Source of the DNA: Luzula sylvatica
Lineage: Eukaryota; Streptophyta; Magnoliopsida; Poales; Juncaceae
Direction of reading: 5' to 3'
Assembly (NCBI GenBank): GCA_946800325.1
Contig: OX326958.1
Span: forward strand, 59,079,793-59,143,792
Length of the DNA: 64,000 nucleotides
Part shown: piece by piece, positions 39,598-49,785 of the stretch
How positions within the stretch are numbered: position 1 is the stretch's first letter
Layout: every line of letters starts with the position of its first letter
Translations under genes and position numbers: made by a program
Notes under the pieces: generated by a model
What the model was told of the DNA's origin: nothing
Database searches by the model: none
What the model saw: only the letters and a program-made list of their open reading frames with translations

Positions 39598-40862
39598 ATA
39601 TAAATATAATATGATATAATATATTATAACATAATATAATACAACATAGTAAAATATAAATATGATATGATATGATTAATATAATATAATATAATATGAT
39701 TTGATACAATATAATATAATATAATATAATATAATATAATATGATTTGATATAGTATGGTATGGTATAATATAATGTCAATATAATCATATTATATTCAT
39801 TTATCCAAGATATTATGATGATATATGTGAATTTATAAGCATGATTTGTGAAGTATTTAAATTACATCTTTAAAGAAAAACCTTTAATGTATCATTTCAA
39901 GGATCAATTTATTCTAAAAATAATAAGTATGTATTAATTAAAACGAAATAAAACAATATTATATAATATAGGATAGTACAATTAATGGAATACAATACAA
40001 CATAATATAATATAGTATAACAAAGTATATATAATAAAATGTAATAATATGATATAGTATAGTATATTATAATAAAATGTAATAATATATTATAGTTTAG
40101 TAAAGTAAAATATCATAAAATATGATGATATGATATGATACAATATATTATAGTATAATACAATATCATGTCATATGATACAACGCAATTCAATATAACA
40201 TATTATAATATAGTATAATTAAATTAAATTAAATAAAGTAAAATACAATATGATATGATTTAGTGTAATATAATGAAATACAACACAACTCCTATTTTCT
40301 CTAAATTATTATATAATAAAGATTATTAAATATGATATAGTATAATATAATATAATATGCTATGATATAATATAACACGACACATTAAAATACAACACGA
40401 TATTATATGATATGATATATGTTATTATATTATAACTATAATATGATATAATTTAGTATAATATAATGAAATACAATAAAACACAATACAATACAATACT
40501 ATGTGAAATTATAGTATAATACATTAGTATATTATAATAAAATACAAAACAACTCCTATTTTCTCTAAATTAGTATATAAAAAAGATTGTTAAATATGAT
40601 ATGATATAATATAATATAATATAATATAATACGTGTTATATTATAGTATTATAAATATAATATGATATAATTTAGTATAATATAATGAAAATACAATACA
40701 ATACAATATAATATAATATAATATAATATAATATAATATAATATGTTATAATATAATATAATATGTTATAATATAATATAATATGTTGAATGCATAACAT
40801 GTTATGAGTTAATATGATATAAGATAATATAATATAATACAACATAATTCAAATATTATAAT
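39598..40862. repeat. ATAAT/ATATA-type minisatellite, about 1.27 kb
   Basis: Almost pure A+T built from five-base ATAAT-like units with scattered G and C (ATGAT, ATACA, GTATA). The longest perfect runs are near 39700-39740 and 40705-40750. A larger duplication is embedded: ACTCCTATTTTCTCTAAATT occurs at 40288 and 40552 within matching 70-bp contexts. This looks like slippage growth. Such tracts also make unstable, easily melted DNA. Assembly length here may be unreliable. Confidence 0.9.
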
Positions 40863-41483
40863 AAATTGTATCCGAATATTATTTTCGTATTCGAAATCGT
40901 ATATGGGACATTGTAGTATCCGAAATCGAAATATTGATAAATGTCATATTGATCTTAAAAATGGTATATTGGCACTAAAAGAATTGAAATATTGAAAAAT
41001 GTAAATTTATCTTGAAAAAAATATTGATAAATGAAAATAAAACAACATGTATAATCTTTTCATTTCCTTCCCAAACAAACATGTGATTTCTATTTGGGAA
41101 ATATAATATTTTTAGAAATATCATTTTACTAAGTATAGAACATTTTTTAACCACCACACATTTATTTTGAAAAACTATTATTTTGTATGATTCAGTAATG
41201 AAATATATTATTTATTCTAATATTTAGTTTTTCCTAAATTAAAATTCAGATTCTTTTAATGATAAATATTTTACAACCTTAACATATTATATTGAATTTT
41301 TAATAAATTAGTCTGGATGTGCTTTTATTGAGAAATTTAAAATTTTTATAGGAAATATTGCGTAATGTTTAATATGCAATGTATTATGTAGATAATTTTA
41401 GTTAAGACCGAAATTTTTCTTTATTGGTACAAGTGATAAACGAAAAAATCTCCCACCAAAATTATTTGCCATTTTTTTTGGGC
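40863..41483. other. Unassigned AT-rich interior sequence
   Basis: No gene is evident. A degenerate two-copy repeat (GAAATATTGA(T/A)AAATGT...) lies at 40928 and 40985, 57 bp apart. A 60-codon minus-strand frame (40975-41157) is low-complexity and has no recognisable domain. Confidence 0.5.
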
Positions 41484-41540
41484 GCCACATGAAAATTTGG
41501 CTAAATTTTTTTTGCCGCCACATGAAAATTTGGCTAAATT
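41484..41540. repeat. 24-bp direct repeat, 33-bp period
   Basis: GCCACATGAAAATTTGGCTA begins two identical 24-bp copies at 41484-41507 and 41517-41540. The second copy runs into the left target-site copy of the adjacent MITE, so the duplication probably predates that insertion or marks a preferred site. Confidence 0.9.
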
Positions 41541-41546
41541 ATTTTA

Positions 41547-41809
41547 GAGTGATGATGCACTTCCCCCCATTCTCTCCCCCCATCTCTCCCCCACCTCGGG
41601 ATGTACGTCGGAAGGTTTAACACCATCAAATTTTATATCTTAAAATCATGATTTAATATCTTAATCTATAGTTTAACACCATAACTAAGGTGTTAAATCA
41701 TAAATTAAGATGTTAAATCATAATGAAGGTGTTAAATTTGAAGGCGTTAAGCCTTACGATGACACATCAAGGGTTGTGGGGGAGAGTTGGGGGAGGTACA
41801 ACTTTTTCC
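41547..41809. mobile_element. Putative foldback MITE, 263 bp, 9-bp TSD (Mutator-like?)
   Basis: The segment is bracketed by the 9-bp direct repeat ATTATTTTA (41538-41546 and 41810-41818). Its ends are imperfect inverted repeats of about 30 bp rich in C on the left (GCACTTCCCCCCATTCTC, CTCTCCCCCAC) and G on the right (GTGGGGGAGAG, GGGGGAGGTACAAC). The interior also folds on itself: TTTAACACC and ATTTAATATCTTAAT on the left face GGTGTTAAAT and ATTAAGATGTTAAAT on the right. A 9-bp TSD is typical of Mutator-like elements. The small size and lack of coding capacity fit a MITE. The family assignment is inference. In this AT-rich setting a chance 9-bp repeat is possible, but together with the inverted ends it is persuasive. 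Confidence 0.6.
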
Positions 41810-42961
41810 ATTATTTTATCTCCCTCGATTGCTCTCTCTGAGTAACCCTTCTCTCTCTAAAACGAATGTTCTACCTCTAAACCCTAACTTGTGCTCAAGG
41901 CCGCCGCATGCTCTCTCTCACTCTCTCACTCTCCATCTCTTCCTCTCCCCGTGTTTCTTCCTCTCTTCTTGAAAAATTTAAAACCGCTTGCACTTGCTCT
42001 CCTCTCCGGAGCTTTGGAGTTATTGACGAGCTCTGCCTTTCTCCTACGCCGGAAAACGCAAAATGGCAAGAGTTTGCGGCGTCCTATCATTTATGTCCTA
42101 GGCTCAAAAACGACACAAGGCGAGGAAGCTCGGTCTAATGGCTTCAACGCCAGCCTCGACCCCTAATTGTTTTGGGTTCGAGCTTTATGCTCCTAGATGC
42201 TACTACATATACGCTTACTTTTTCTTTACTTTTTCGTTTTTTTCTTTGATTTTTGCTAATTCCTATTCGACTTTATTCTGAAATTTAGGGTTCAAATGGC
42301 AATTCTCGAGGTAATTTCAGTGTTGGCCAGTTTTTTTCTTTGTTTTTTGAGGTGATTTCAGTTACGTTATAATTTTTTGGGTTATTTCAGTATTTCAGTA
42401 GTTCAAGAATTGGAGTTGTGTTTTATTTTTAGTTTGTCTCCTAATTTTCAGATGCGACACTAGAAGGAATGCATGAACTGAACATGTTCGATGAAATGCC
42501 AAAACTGAAATTGTGGATCTGCAGGCTTTGACGAAGACGTGACACTAGAAGGAATGCATGTACTGTAAACGGAACCGGTTCCTTCGATAGAGAGAGAATA
42601 TTAAGAGGAAGAAAGATTTAGCACGAGGGAATTCATCTACTTTTTAGGTACAGTGGTTTTTTTCCGAAGAAATCAAATTATTAAGGTATTTTTTAATTTA
42701 ATTTCTTCTAATGGGATTTGGATTTGAAATTTCTGGTTTTCAACAGGCCAAAACAAATGGAAGCCGAAGGAAATGCGGTTGAAGTGTAGCAATGTAAGGT
42801 TTAGGGTCTGCTATTTTAGGTATTTCTTTTTAATTATTGATTTATTCAAATTTACTTAATTTCTTTTCTTAATATATTTTGATGTGGTTTTATCGGGGTG
42901 GGTTGAAGTTGAATAATTTTCAGATATATGAGGATTAACTTGATGCTTTCCTTTAATCTAG

Positions 42962-43170
42962 AGATAAGTTGCAAAAAGTTGAAGAAATCACAGATGTTGA
43001 TCAATTGATGGAACTTTGAATTCTGTGACCGAGTTGAGGCATGCTTCAAGAGGTCTCTCAAAGAAACTGCCATCCAAGCCTCTCTCCAGTCTGAACCAGA
43101 TTCCATGAGATATCGTACCGCCTTTCCGCGTATAGATAATTGTTCTATTTTTTTAATTTTTTGTTTTATT
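42962..43170 (+). pseudogene. Exon-like remnant with frame break
   Basis: It follows a possible acceptor (TTTAATCTAG). Frame one reads DKLQKVEEITDVDQLMEL and then stops at 43017-43019. An overlapping frame, open from 43009 to 43170, continues with VEACFKRSLKETAIQASL and further hydrophilic residues. Joined conceptually by a one-base shift, the piece looks helical and charged, like a coiled-coil or K-box-type segment, but I cannot assign a family. The 84-codon minus-strand frame over the same DNA is likely a shadow. Confidence 0.3.
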
Positions 43171-43301
43171 TAGGTATTTTTGATATTTCCATATTTAGTC
43201 TATTTTTAAGAGTTTCTTTTTTTTTTATCATTTCGTGATTGCGTAGGCACTCTTTCGTGATGTGGATTATTCATTTCTCTTGCATTTCGCTTTATCGGCA
43301 G

Positions 43302-43359
43302 GAAGAATATAACCAATATAACGTCATGCTCGAAACTGCTGAATTTACAACAGTAGAAG
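43302..43359 (+). pseudogene. Short exon-like piece, 19 codons
   Basis: It is bounded by a good acceptor (TTTATCGGCAG) and donor (AAG then GTAATT). One frame is fully open and reads EEYNQYNVMLETAEFTTVE. This fits a small internal exon of the same broken gene as the preceding piece. No domain was identified. Confidence 0.3.
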
Positions 43360-43497
43360 GTAATTATCTTCTCAATAATGATTAATGAAGTCTCAATTTT
43401 TGAAACCAAGACAAAATAAAGTTTTGTATTTTTCGACATAATTAATATGTTCAATTATTGTTATTTTTTCAGTTATTCATATGAGTTATTTTTTGCA

Positions 43498-43535
43498 GTT
43501 TGTTGCGACGTCACGGGAGAGTTTGTTGCGACGTC
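43498..43535 (+). repeat. 15-bp direct repeat GTTTGTTGCGACGTC, 23-bp period
   Basis: Two identical copies, at 43498-43512 and 43521-43535, directly after a possible acceptor (TTTTTTGCAG). This is one of the few GC-rich spots in the element. Confidence 0.85.
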
Positions 43536-43895
43536 GCAGGAATGGAGAAGAGGATCGTTTCAATGGCGACGTGGCTGACTGGATTTGATTCTCCTCTCCT
43601 TGCAGCTCGAGGTCTAGCAATATCAGAAAAATGATTCTTGGCTGACTTGGTGTTCATGCAGATTGGCGTTAAATTGGATTCAAGGTTCTGTTATTGACTG
43701 TTATTGACTAGATGAAGATGCCGGATACTAATTTAATATTATTATTTTCTTTTGTTTTATGATGACATTACATGTATGTTCTTTTTGTAGTACTCAAGTT
43801 AGTGTCGTAACAATTAAAATATAATTTGTATGTAGAGATATTTTTGTTTTATTTAAATGGAAATTTTCTTTGTTTTCATATTTTATTAATTAATA
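43536..43895. other. Unassigned interior sequence
   Basis: I see no recognisable gene. The first 100 bases are less AT-rich (GGCGACGTGGCTGAC, CTCGAGG) and could be exon debris of unit 2. The rest is AT-rich non-coding DNA leading to the subterminal region. Confidence 0.45.
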
Positions 43896-44471
43896 CACTA
43901 CAAATTGTGTTTGTAGAGACTAAAAGAGTCCCGTCACAGAAGTACAATATTCAGGAATTAATTTTTGTCATAGAAAGAACCATTCAGACACCAATATCAT
44001 TCACGAAAGAGTACATTCAAGGACTAACATTTGTCACATTAATATCATATTGAGAGACAACAACTAGTCACAAAAACACCATAACAAGGACAAAATTTAA
44101 CCAAATATAATATATCTACATAAGCAAACATTTGTACCATAAAATGAATATTCAGAAACAAAGTCTAGTCACAAAACAACAATAATTGGGAACAACATTT
44201 AGTCTCATAAAGAACATTTTCCACGACCATAACTCAACACTAAAAGTTCATCTTCAGGGACTACCCCAGAAAACGGGGGAAAAAATTGGAAATTAATCTT
44301 GTTCCAAGAAAGGTGTCTTATAGGGACTAAATGCAAAAAAACTTTTGTCACCCTGATTTGCTGCGTCGGGCCTGTTATGACAAAGTCATAACGACTAAAT
44401 ATAGTCCCTAAAGATCTACAGCGACTCCAGAAAGGGTTTTAGGGACTAAACACGTTTGTCCCTAATTGCAT
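43896..44471. repeat. CACTA 3' subterminal repeat region
   Basis: About ten degenerate copies of a GGGAC(T/A)A...TTGTCAC module lie at 30-60 bp spacing. Clear ones are AGGACTAACATTTGTCACA near 44020, AGAGACAACAACTAGTCACA near 44052, ACAAAGTCTAGTCACA near 44158, GGGAACAACATTTAGTCTC near 44188, TAGGGACTAAATGC near 44322, GACTAAATATAGTCCC near 44393 and GGGACTAAACACG...TTTGTCCC near 44442. The region opens with a dyad containing CACTACAAA (43896) with arms CTACAAA and TTTGTAG. The module resembles the 5' subterminal motifs, as expected for transposase-accessory protein binding arrays. Confidence 0.8.
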
Positions 44472-44485
44472 TTTTTGTAGTAGTG
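44472..44485 (-). repeat. CACTA right terminal inverted repeat (14 bp)
   Basis: TTTTTGTAGTAGTG is the exact reverse complement of the left end, and it abuts the right TAA target-site copy. Confidence 0.97.
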
Positions 44486-44488
44486 TAA
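44486..44488. repeat. Target-site duplication TAA, right copy
   Basis: It directly follows TAGTG and reads on into AAAGTTTTTAGATCAGG of the interrupted monomer. Confidence 0.93.
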
Positions 44489-47400
44489 AAAGTTTTTAGA
44501 TCAGGTGTATCGTATCTTTTACTACATAACTTTTTACCAAATTTCAGAAACGCTAAGAAAGTTTGTTTTTCGATTCAAAACAAGATTTTAACGCTTTGAG
44601 GAGTTCAAATAACATGTTTTTAGATCAGGTGTATCGTATCTTTTACTACATAACTTTTTACCAAATTTCAGAACGCTAAGAAAGTTTGTTTTTCGATTCA
44701 AAACAAGATTTTAACGCTTTGAGGAGTTCAAATAACATGTTTTTAGATCAGGTGTATCGTATCTTTTACTACATAACTTTTTACCAAATTTCAGAAACAC
44801 TAAGAAAGTTTGTTTTTCGATACAAAACAAGATTTTAACGCTTTGAGGAGTTCAAATAACGTGTTTTTAGATCATTTGTATCGTATCTTTTACTACATAA
44901 CTTTTCACCAAATTTCACAAACACTAAGAAAGTTTGTTTTTCGATTCAAAACAAGATTTTAACGCTTTGAGGTGTTCAAATAACATGTTTTTAGATCATT
45001 TGTATCGTATCTTTTAGTACATAACTTTTCACCAAATTTCACAAACACTAAGAAATTTTGTTTTTCGATTCAAAACAAGATTTTAACGCTTTGAGGATTT
45101 CAAATAACGTGTTTCTAGATCATTTGTATCGTATCTTTCACTACATAACGTTTCACCAAATTTCACAAACACTAAGAAAGTTTGTTTTTCGATTCAAAAC
45201 ATGATTTTAACGCTTTGAGGAGTTCAAATAACGTGTTTTTAGATCATTTGTATCGTATCTTTTACTACATAACTTTTCACCAAATTTCACAAACACTAAG
45301 AGAGTTTGTTTTTCGATTCAAAACAAGATTTTAACGCTTTGAGGTGTTCAAATAACTTGTTTTTAGATCAAGTGTATCGTATCTTTTACTACATAACTTT
45401 TTACCAAATTTCAGAAATGCTAAGAAAGTTTGTTTTTCGATTCAAAACAAGATTTTAATGCTTTGAGGAGTTCAAATAACATGTTTTTAGATCATTTGTA
45501 TCATATCTTTTACTACATAACTTTTCAGCAAATTTCACAAACACTAAGAAAGTTTGTTTTTCGATTCAAAACAAGATTTTAACGCTTTGAGGAGTTCAAA
45601 TAACGTGTTTTTAGATCATTTGTATCGTATCTTTTACTACAAAACTTTTCACCAAATTTCACAAACACTAAGAAAGCTTGTTTTTCGATTCAAAACAAGA
45701 TTTTTACGCTTTGAGGAGTTCAAATAACGTGTTTTTAGATCATTTGTATCGTATCTTTTACTACATAACTTTTCACCAAATTTCACAAACACTAAGAAAG
45801 TTTGTTTTTCGATTTCAAAACAAGATTTTAACGCTTTGAGGAGTTCAAATAACGTGTTTTTAGATCATTTGTATCGTATATTTTAGTACATAACTTTTCA
45901 CCAAATATCACAAAAACTAAGAAAGTTTGTTTTTCGATTCAAAACAAGATTTTAAAGCTTTGAGGAGTTAAAATAACATGTTTTTAGATCATTTGTATCG
46001 TATCTTTTAGTACATAACTTTTCACCAAATTTCACAAACACTAAGAATGTGTGTTTTTCGATTCAAAACAAGATTTTAACGCTTTGAGGAGTTCAAATAA
46101 CGTGTTTCTAGATCATTTGTATCGTATCTTTTACTACATAACTTTTCACCAAATTTCACAAACACTAAGAAAGTTTTTTTTTCGATTCAAAACAAGATTT
46201 TAACGCTTTGAGGAGTTCAAATAACGTGTTTTTAGATCATTTATATCGTATCTTTTACTACATAACTTTTCACCAAATTTCACAAACACCAAGAAAGTTT
46301 GTTTTTCGATTCAAAACAAGATTTTAACGCTTTGAGGTGTTCAAATAACATGTTTTTAGATCATTTGTGTCGTATCTTTTAGTACATAACTTTTCCCCAA
46401 ATTTCACAAAGACTAAGAAAGTTTTTTTTCAATTCAAAACAAACTTTTAACGCTTTGAGGAGTTCAAATAACGTGTTTTTAGATCATTTGTATCGTATCT
46501 TTTAGTACATAACTTTTCACCAAATTTCACAAACACTAAGAAAGTTTGTTTTTCGATTCAAAACAAGATTTTAAAGCCTTGAGGAGTTCAAATAACGTGT
46601 TTCTAGATCATTTGTTTCGTATCTTTTACTACATAACTTTTCACCAAATTTCGCAAACACTAAGAAAATTTGTTTGTCGATTCGAAACAAGATTTTAACG
46701 CTTTGAAGAGTTCAAATAACGGTTTCTAGATCATTTGTATGGTATCTTTTAGTACATAACTTTTCACCAAATTTCACAAACACTAAGAAAGTTTGTTTTT
46801 CGATTCAAAACAAGATTTGAACGCTTTGAGGAGTTCAAATAACGTGTTTCTAGATCATTGGCATCGTATATTTTAGTACATAACTTTTCACCAAATTACA
46901 CAAACACTAAGAAAGTTTGTTTTTCGATTCAAAACAAGATTTTAACGCTTTGAGGAGTTCAAATAACGGGTTTCTAGATCATTTGTATCGTATCTTTTAC
47001 TACATAACTTTTCACCAAATTTCACAAACACTAAGAAAGTTTTTTTTTCGATTCAAAACAAGATTTTAACGCTTTGAGGAGTTCAAATAACGTGTTTTTA
47101 GATCATTTATATCGTATCTTTTACTACATAACTTTTCACCAAATTTCACAAACACCAAGAAAGTTTGTTTTTCGATTCAAAACAAGATTTTAACGCTTTG
47201 AGGTGTTCAAATAACGTGTTTTTAGATCATTTGAGTCGTATCTTTTAGTACATAACTTTTCACCAAATCTCCCAAACACTAAGAAAGTTCGTTTTTCAAT
47301 TCAAAACAAACATTTAACGCTTTGAGGAGTTCAAATAACGAGTTTTTAGATCATTTGTATCGTATCTTTTAGTACATAAGTTTTCACCAAATTTCACAAA

Positions 47401-48083
47401 CACTAAGAAAGTTTGTTTTTCGATTCAAAACAAGATTTTAAAGCATTGAGGAGTTCAAATAACATGTTTTTAGATCAGGTGTATCGTATCTTTTACTACA
47501 TAACTTTTCACGAAATTTCACAAACACTAAGAAAGTTTGTTTTTCGATTCAAAACAAGATTTTAACGCTTTGAGGAGTTCAAATAACATGTTTTTAGATC
47601 ATTTGTATCGTATCTTTTACTACAAAACTTTTCACCAAATTTCACAAACACTAAGAAAGCTTGTTTTTCGATTCAAAACAAGATTTTAACGCTTTGAGGA
47701 GTTCAAATAACGTGATTTTAGATCATTTGTATTGTATCTTTTACTACATAACTTTTCACCAAATTTCACAAACACTAAGAAAGTTTGTTTTTCGATTTCA
47801 AAACAGGATTTTAACGCTTTGAGGAGTTCAAATAACGTGTTTTTAGATCATTTGTATCGTATCTTTTAGTACATAACTTTTCACCAAATTTTACAAACAC
47901 TAAGAAAGTTTGTTTTTCGATTCAAAACAAGATTTTAAAGCATTGAGGTGTTCAAATAACATGTTTTTAGATCATTTGTATCGTATCTTTTAGTACATAA
48001 CTTTTCACCAAATTACACAAACACTAAGAAAGTTTGTTTTTCGATTCAAAACAAGATTTTAACGCTTTGAGGAGTACAGATAA
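44486..48083 (+). repeat. 29-monomer HOR block, copy 1
   Basis: It matches the next block at offset 3595 bp. An example is the one-base-short GAACGCTAAG unit at 44671 and 48266. Other shared markers are CGATACAAAAC, TTTCACTAC, GATCAAGTG with AAATGCTAAG, and the GTGTGTTTTTCG unit. The block ends with the GAGTACAGATAAAGAG monomer at about 48074, the counterpart of the monomer that holds the transposon. Confidence 0.85.
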
Positions 48084-49785
48084 AGAGTTTTTAGATGAGG
48101 TGTATCGTATCTTTTACTACATAACTTTTTACCAAATTTCAGAAACGCTAAGAAAGTTTGTTTTTCGATTCAAAACAAGATTTTAACGCTTTGAGGAGTT
48201 CAAATAACATGTTTTTAGATCAGGTGTATCGTATCTTTTACTACATAACTTTTTACCAAATTTCAGAACGCTAAGAAAGTTTGTTTTTCGATTCAAAACA
48301 AGATTTTAACGCTTTGAGGAGTTCAAATAACATGTTTTTAGATCAGGTGTATCGTATCTTTTACTACATAACTTTTTACCAAATTTCAGAAACACTAAGA
48401 AAGTTTGTTTTTCGATACAAAACAAGATTTTAACGCTTTGAGGAGTTCAAATAACGTGTTTTTAGATCATTTGTATCGTATCTTTTACTACATAACTTTT
48501 CACCAAATTTCACAAACACTAAGAAAGTTTGTTTTTCGATTCAAAACAAGATTTTAACGCTTTGAGGTGTTCAAATAACATGTTTTTAGATCATTTGTAT
48601 CGTATCTTTTAGTACATAACTTTTCACCAAATTTCACAAACACTAAGAAATTTTGTTTTTCGATTCAAAACAAGATTTTAACGCTTTGAGGATTTCAAAT
48701 AACGTGTTTCTAGATCATTTGTATCGTATCTTTCACTACATAACGTTTCACCAAATTTCACAAACACTAAGAAAGTTTGTTTTTCGATTCAAAACATGAT
48801 TTTAACGCTTTGAGGAGTTCAAATAACGTGTTTTTAGATCATTTGTATCGTATCTTTTACTACATAACTTTTCACCAAATTTCACAAACACTAAGAGAGT
48901 TTGTTTTTCGATTCAAAACAAGATTTTAACGCTTTGAGGTGTTCAAATAACATGTTTTTAGATCAAGTGTATCGTATCTTTTACTACATATTTTTTACCA
49001 AATTTCAGAAATGCTAAGAAAGTTTGTTTTTCGATTCAAAACAAGATTTTAATGCTTTGAGGAGTTCAAATAACATGTTTTTAGATCATTTGTATCATAT
49101 CTTTTACTACATAACTTTTCAGCAAATTTCACAAACACTAAGAAAGTTTGTTTTTCGATTCAAAACAAGATTTTAACGCTTTGAGGAGTTCAAATAACGT
49201 GTTTTTAGATCATTTGTATCGTATCTTTTACTACAAAACTTTTCACCAAATTTCACAAACACTAAGAAAGCTTGTTTTTCGATTCAAAACAAGATTTTTA
49301 CGCTTTGAGGAGTTCAAATAACGTGTTTTTAGATCATTTGTATCGTATCTTTTACTACATAACTTTTCACCAAATTTCACAAACACTAAGAAAGTTTGTT
49401 TTTCGATTTCAAAACAAGATTTTAACGCTTTGAGGCGTTCAAATAACGTGTTTTTAGATCATTTGTATCGTATATTTTAGTACATAACTTTTCACCAAAT
49501 ATCACAAAAACTAAGAAAGTTTGTTTTTCGATTCAAAACAAGATTTTAAATCTTTGAGGAGTTAAAATAACATGTTTTTAGATCATTTGTATCGTATCTT
49601 TTAGTACATAACTTTTCACCAAATTTCACAAACACTAAGAATGTGTGTTTTTCGATTCAAAACAAGATTTTAACGCTTTGAGGAGTTCAAATAACGTGTT
49701 TCTAGATCATTTGTATCGTATCTTTTACTACATAACTTTTCACCAAATTTCACAAACACTAAGAAAGTTTTTTTTTCGATTCAAA
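48084..49785 (+). repeat. 29-monomer HOR block, copy 2 (first part, before the 10-mer triplication)
   Basis: It continues the 3595-bp offset match to copy 1. Small private changes include a shorter TACATATTTTTTACC and a GAGGCGTTC unit. From 49786 the same HOR order continues, but that segment has been triplicated. The parental order resumes after 53503, ending at the GAGTACAGATAAAGAG unit near 53895. Confidence 0.8.

Larger units (their letters stand above)
41819..43497 (+). pseudogene. Degenerate spliced-gene-like fragment inside the CACTA element (unit 2)
   Basis: I do not recognise the gene. It opens with a CT-rich leader-like stretch (41819-41960) containing the telo-box AAACCCTAA at 41879-41887, and a TTAGGGTT motif lies at 42285. 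Plausible introns are 42311-42451 (GTAATT to TTTTCAG) and 42648-42746 (GTACAG to CAACAG). The next piece has ATGGAAGCCGAAGG in good start context at 42757, but the frame ends after ten codons. Downstream are two exon-like pieces, annotated separately, with a frame break. A 20-base direct repeat (GACACTAGAAGGAATGCATG at 42456 and 42541) lies in the second putative exon. The overall picture is a captured or element-derived gene that has lost its frame. Open frames on either strand of the leader are composition artefacts. Confidence 0.35.
36677..44485. mobile_element. Non-autonomous CACTA (En/Spm-type) DNA transposon, 7809 bp
   Basis: The element begins CACTACTACAAAAA and ends with the exact reverse complement, TTTTTGTAGTAGTG. 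It is flanked by TAA direct repeats at 36674-36676 and 44486-44488. Removing it plus one TAA restores the satellite text GATAAAAAG seen in other monomers. The CACTA ends, 3-bp TSD and repeated subterminal motifs are the standard signature of plant CACTA elements, which autonomous members move with a TnpD/TNP2-type transposase. No open reading frame here exceeds about 91 codons and I see no transposase domain, so it is most likely non-autonomous and would depend on a transposase in trans. Its interior holds leader-like and exon-like fragments, an AT minisatellite and a nested MITE. Element orientation cannot be fixed, although the gene-like pieces read on the + strand. Confidence 0.95.

Noticed and set aside
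41787..42166. Three overlapping plus-strand frames of 61, 91 and 76 codons
   Set aside because: They lie in the same CT-rich leader in different frames. The composition produces S- and L-rich translations, and none shows a domain.
42852..43106. 84-codon minus-strand frame
   Set aside because: Opposite strand of the exon-like remnant, with splice-like signals pointing to the plus strand. No domain was recognised.
43826..44053. 75-codon frame at the right end of the CACTA element
   Set aside because: It runs through the subterminal repeats. The second half of its sequence simply reflects the repeated motif.
36677..44485. LTR retrotransposon as the inserted element
   Set aside because: There are no long terminal direct repeats, no TG...CA ends, primer-binding site or polyprotein, and the TSD is 3 bp, not 5. 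The inverted CACTA ends explain the boundaries.
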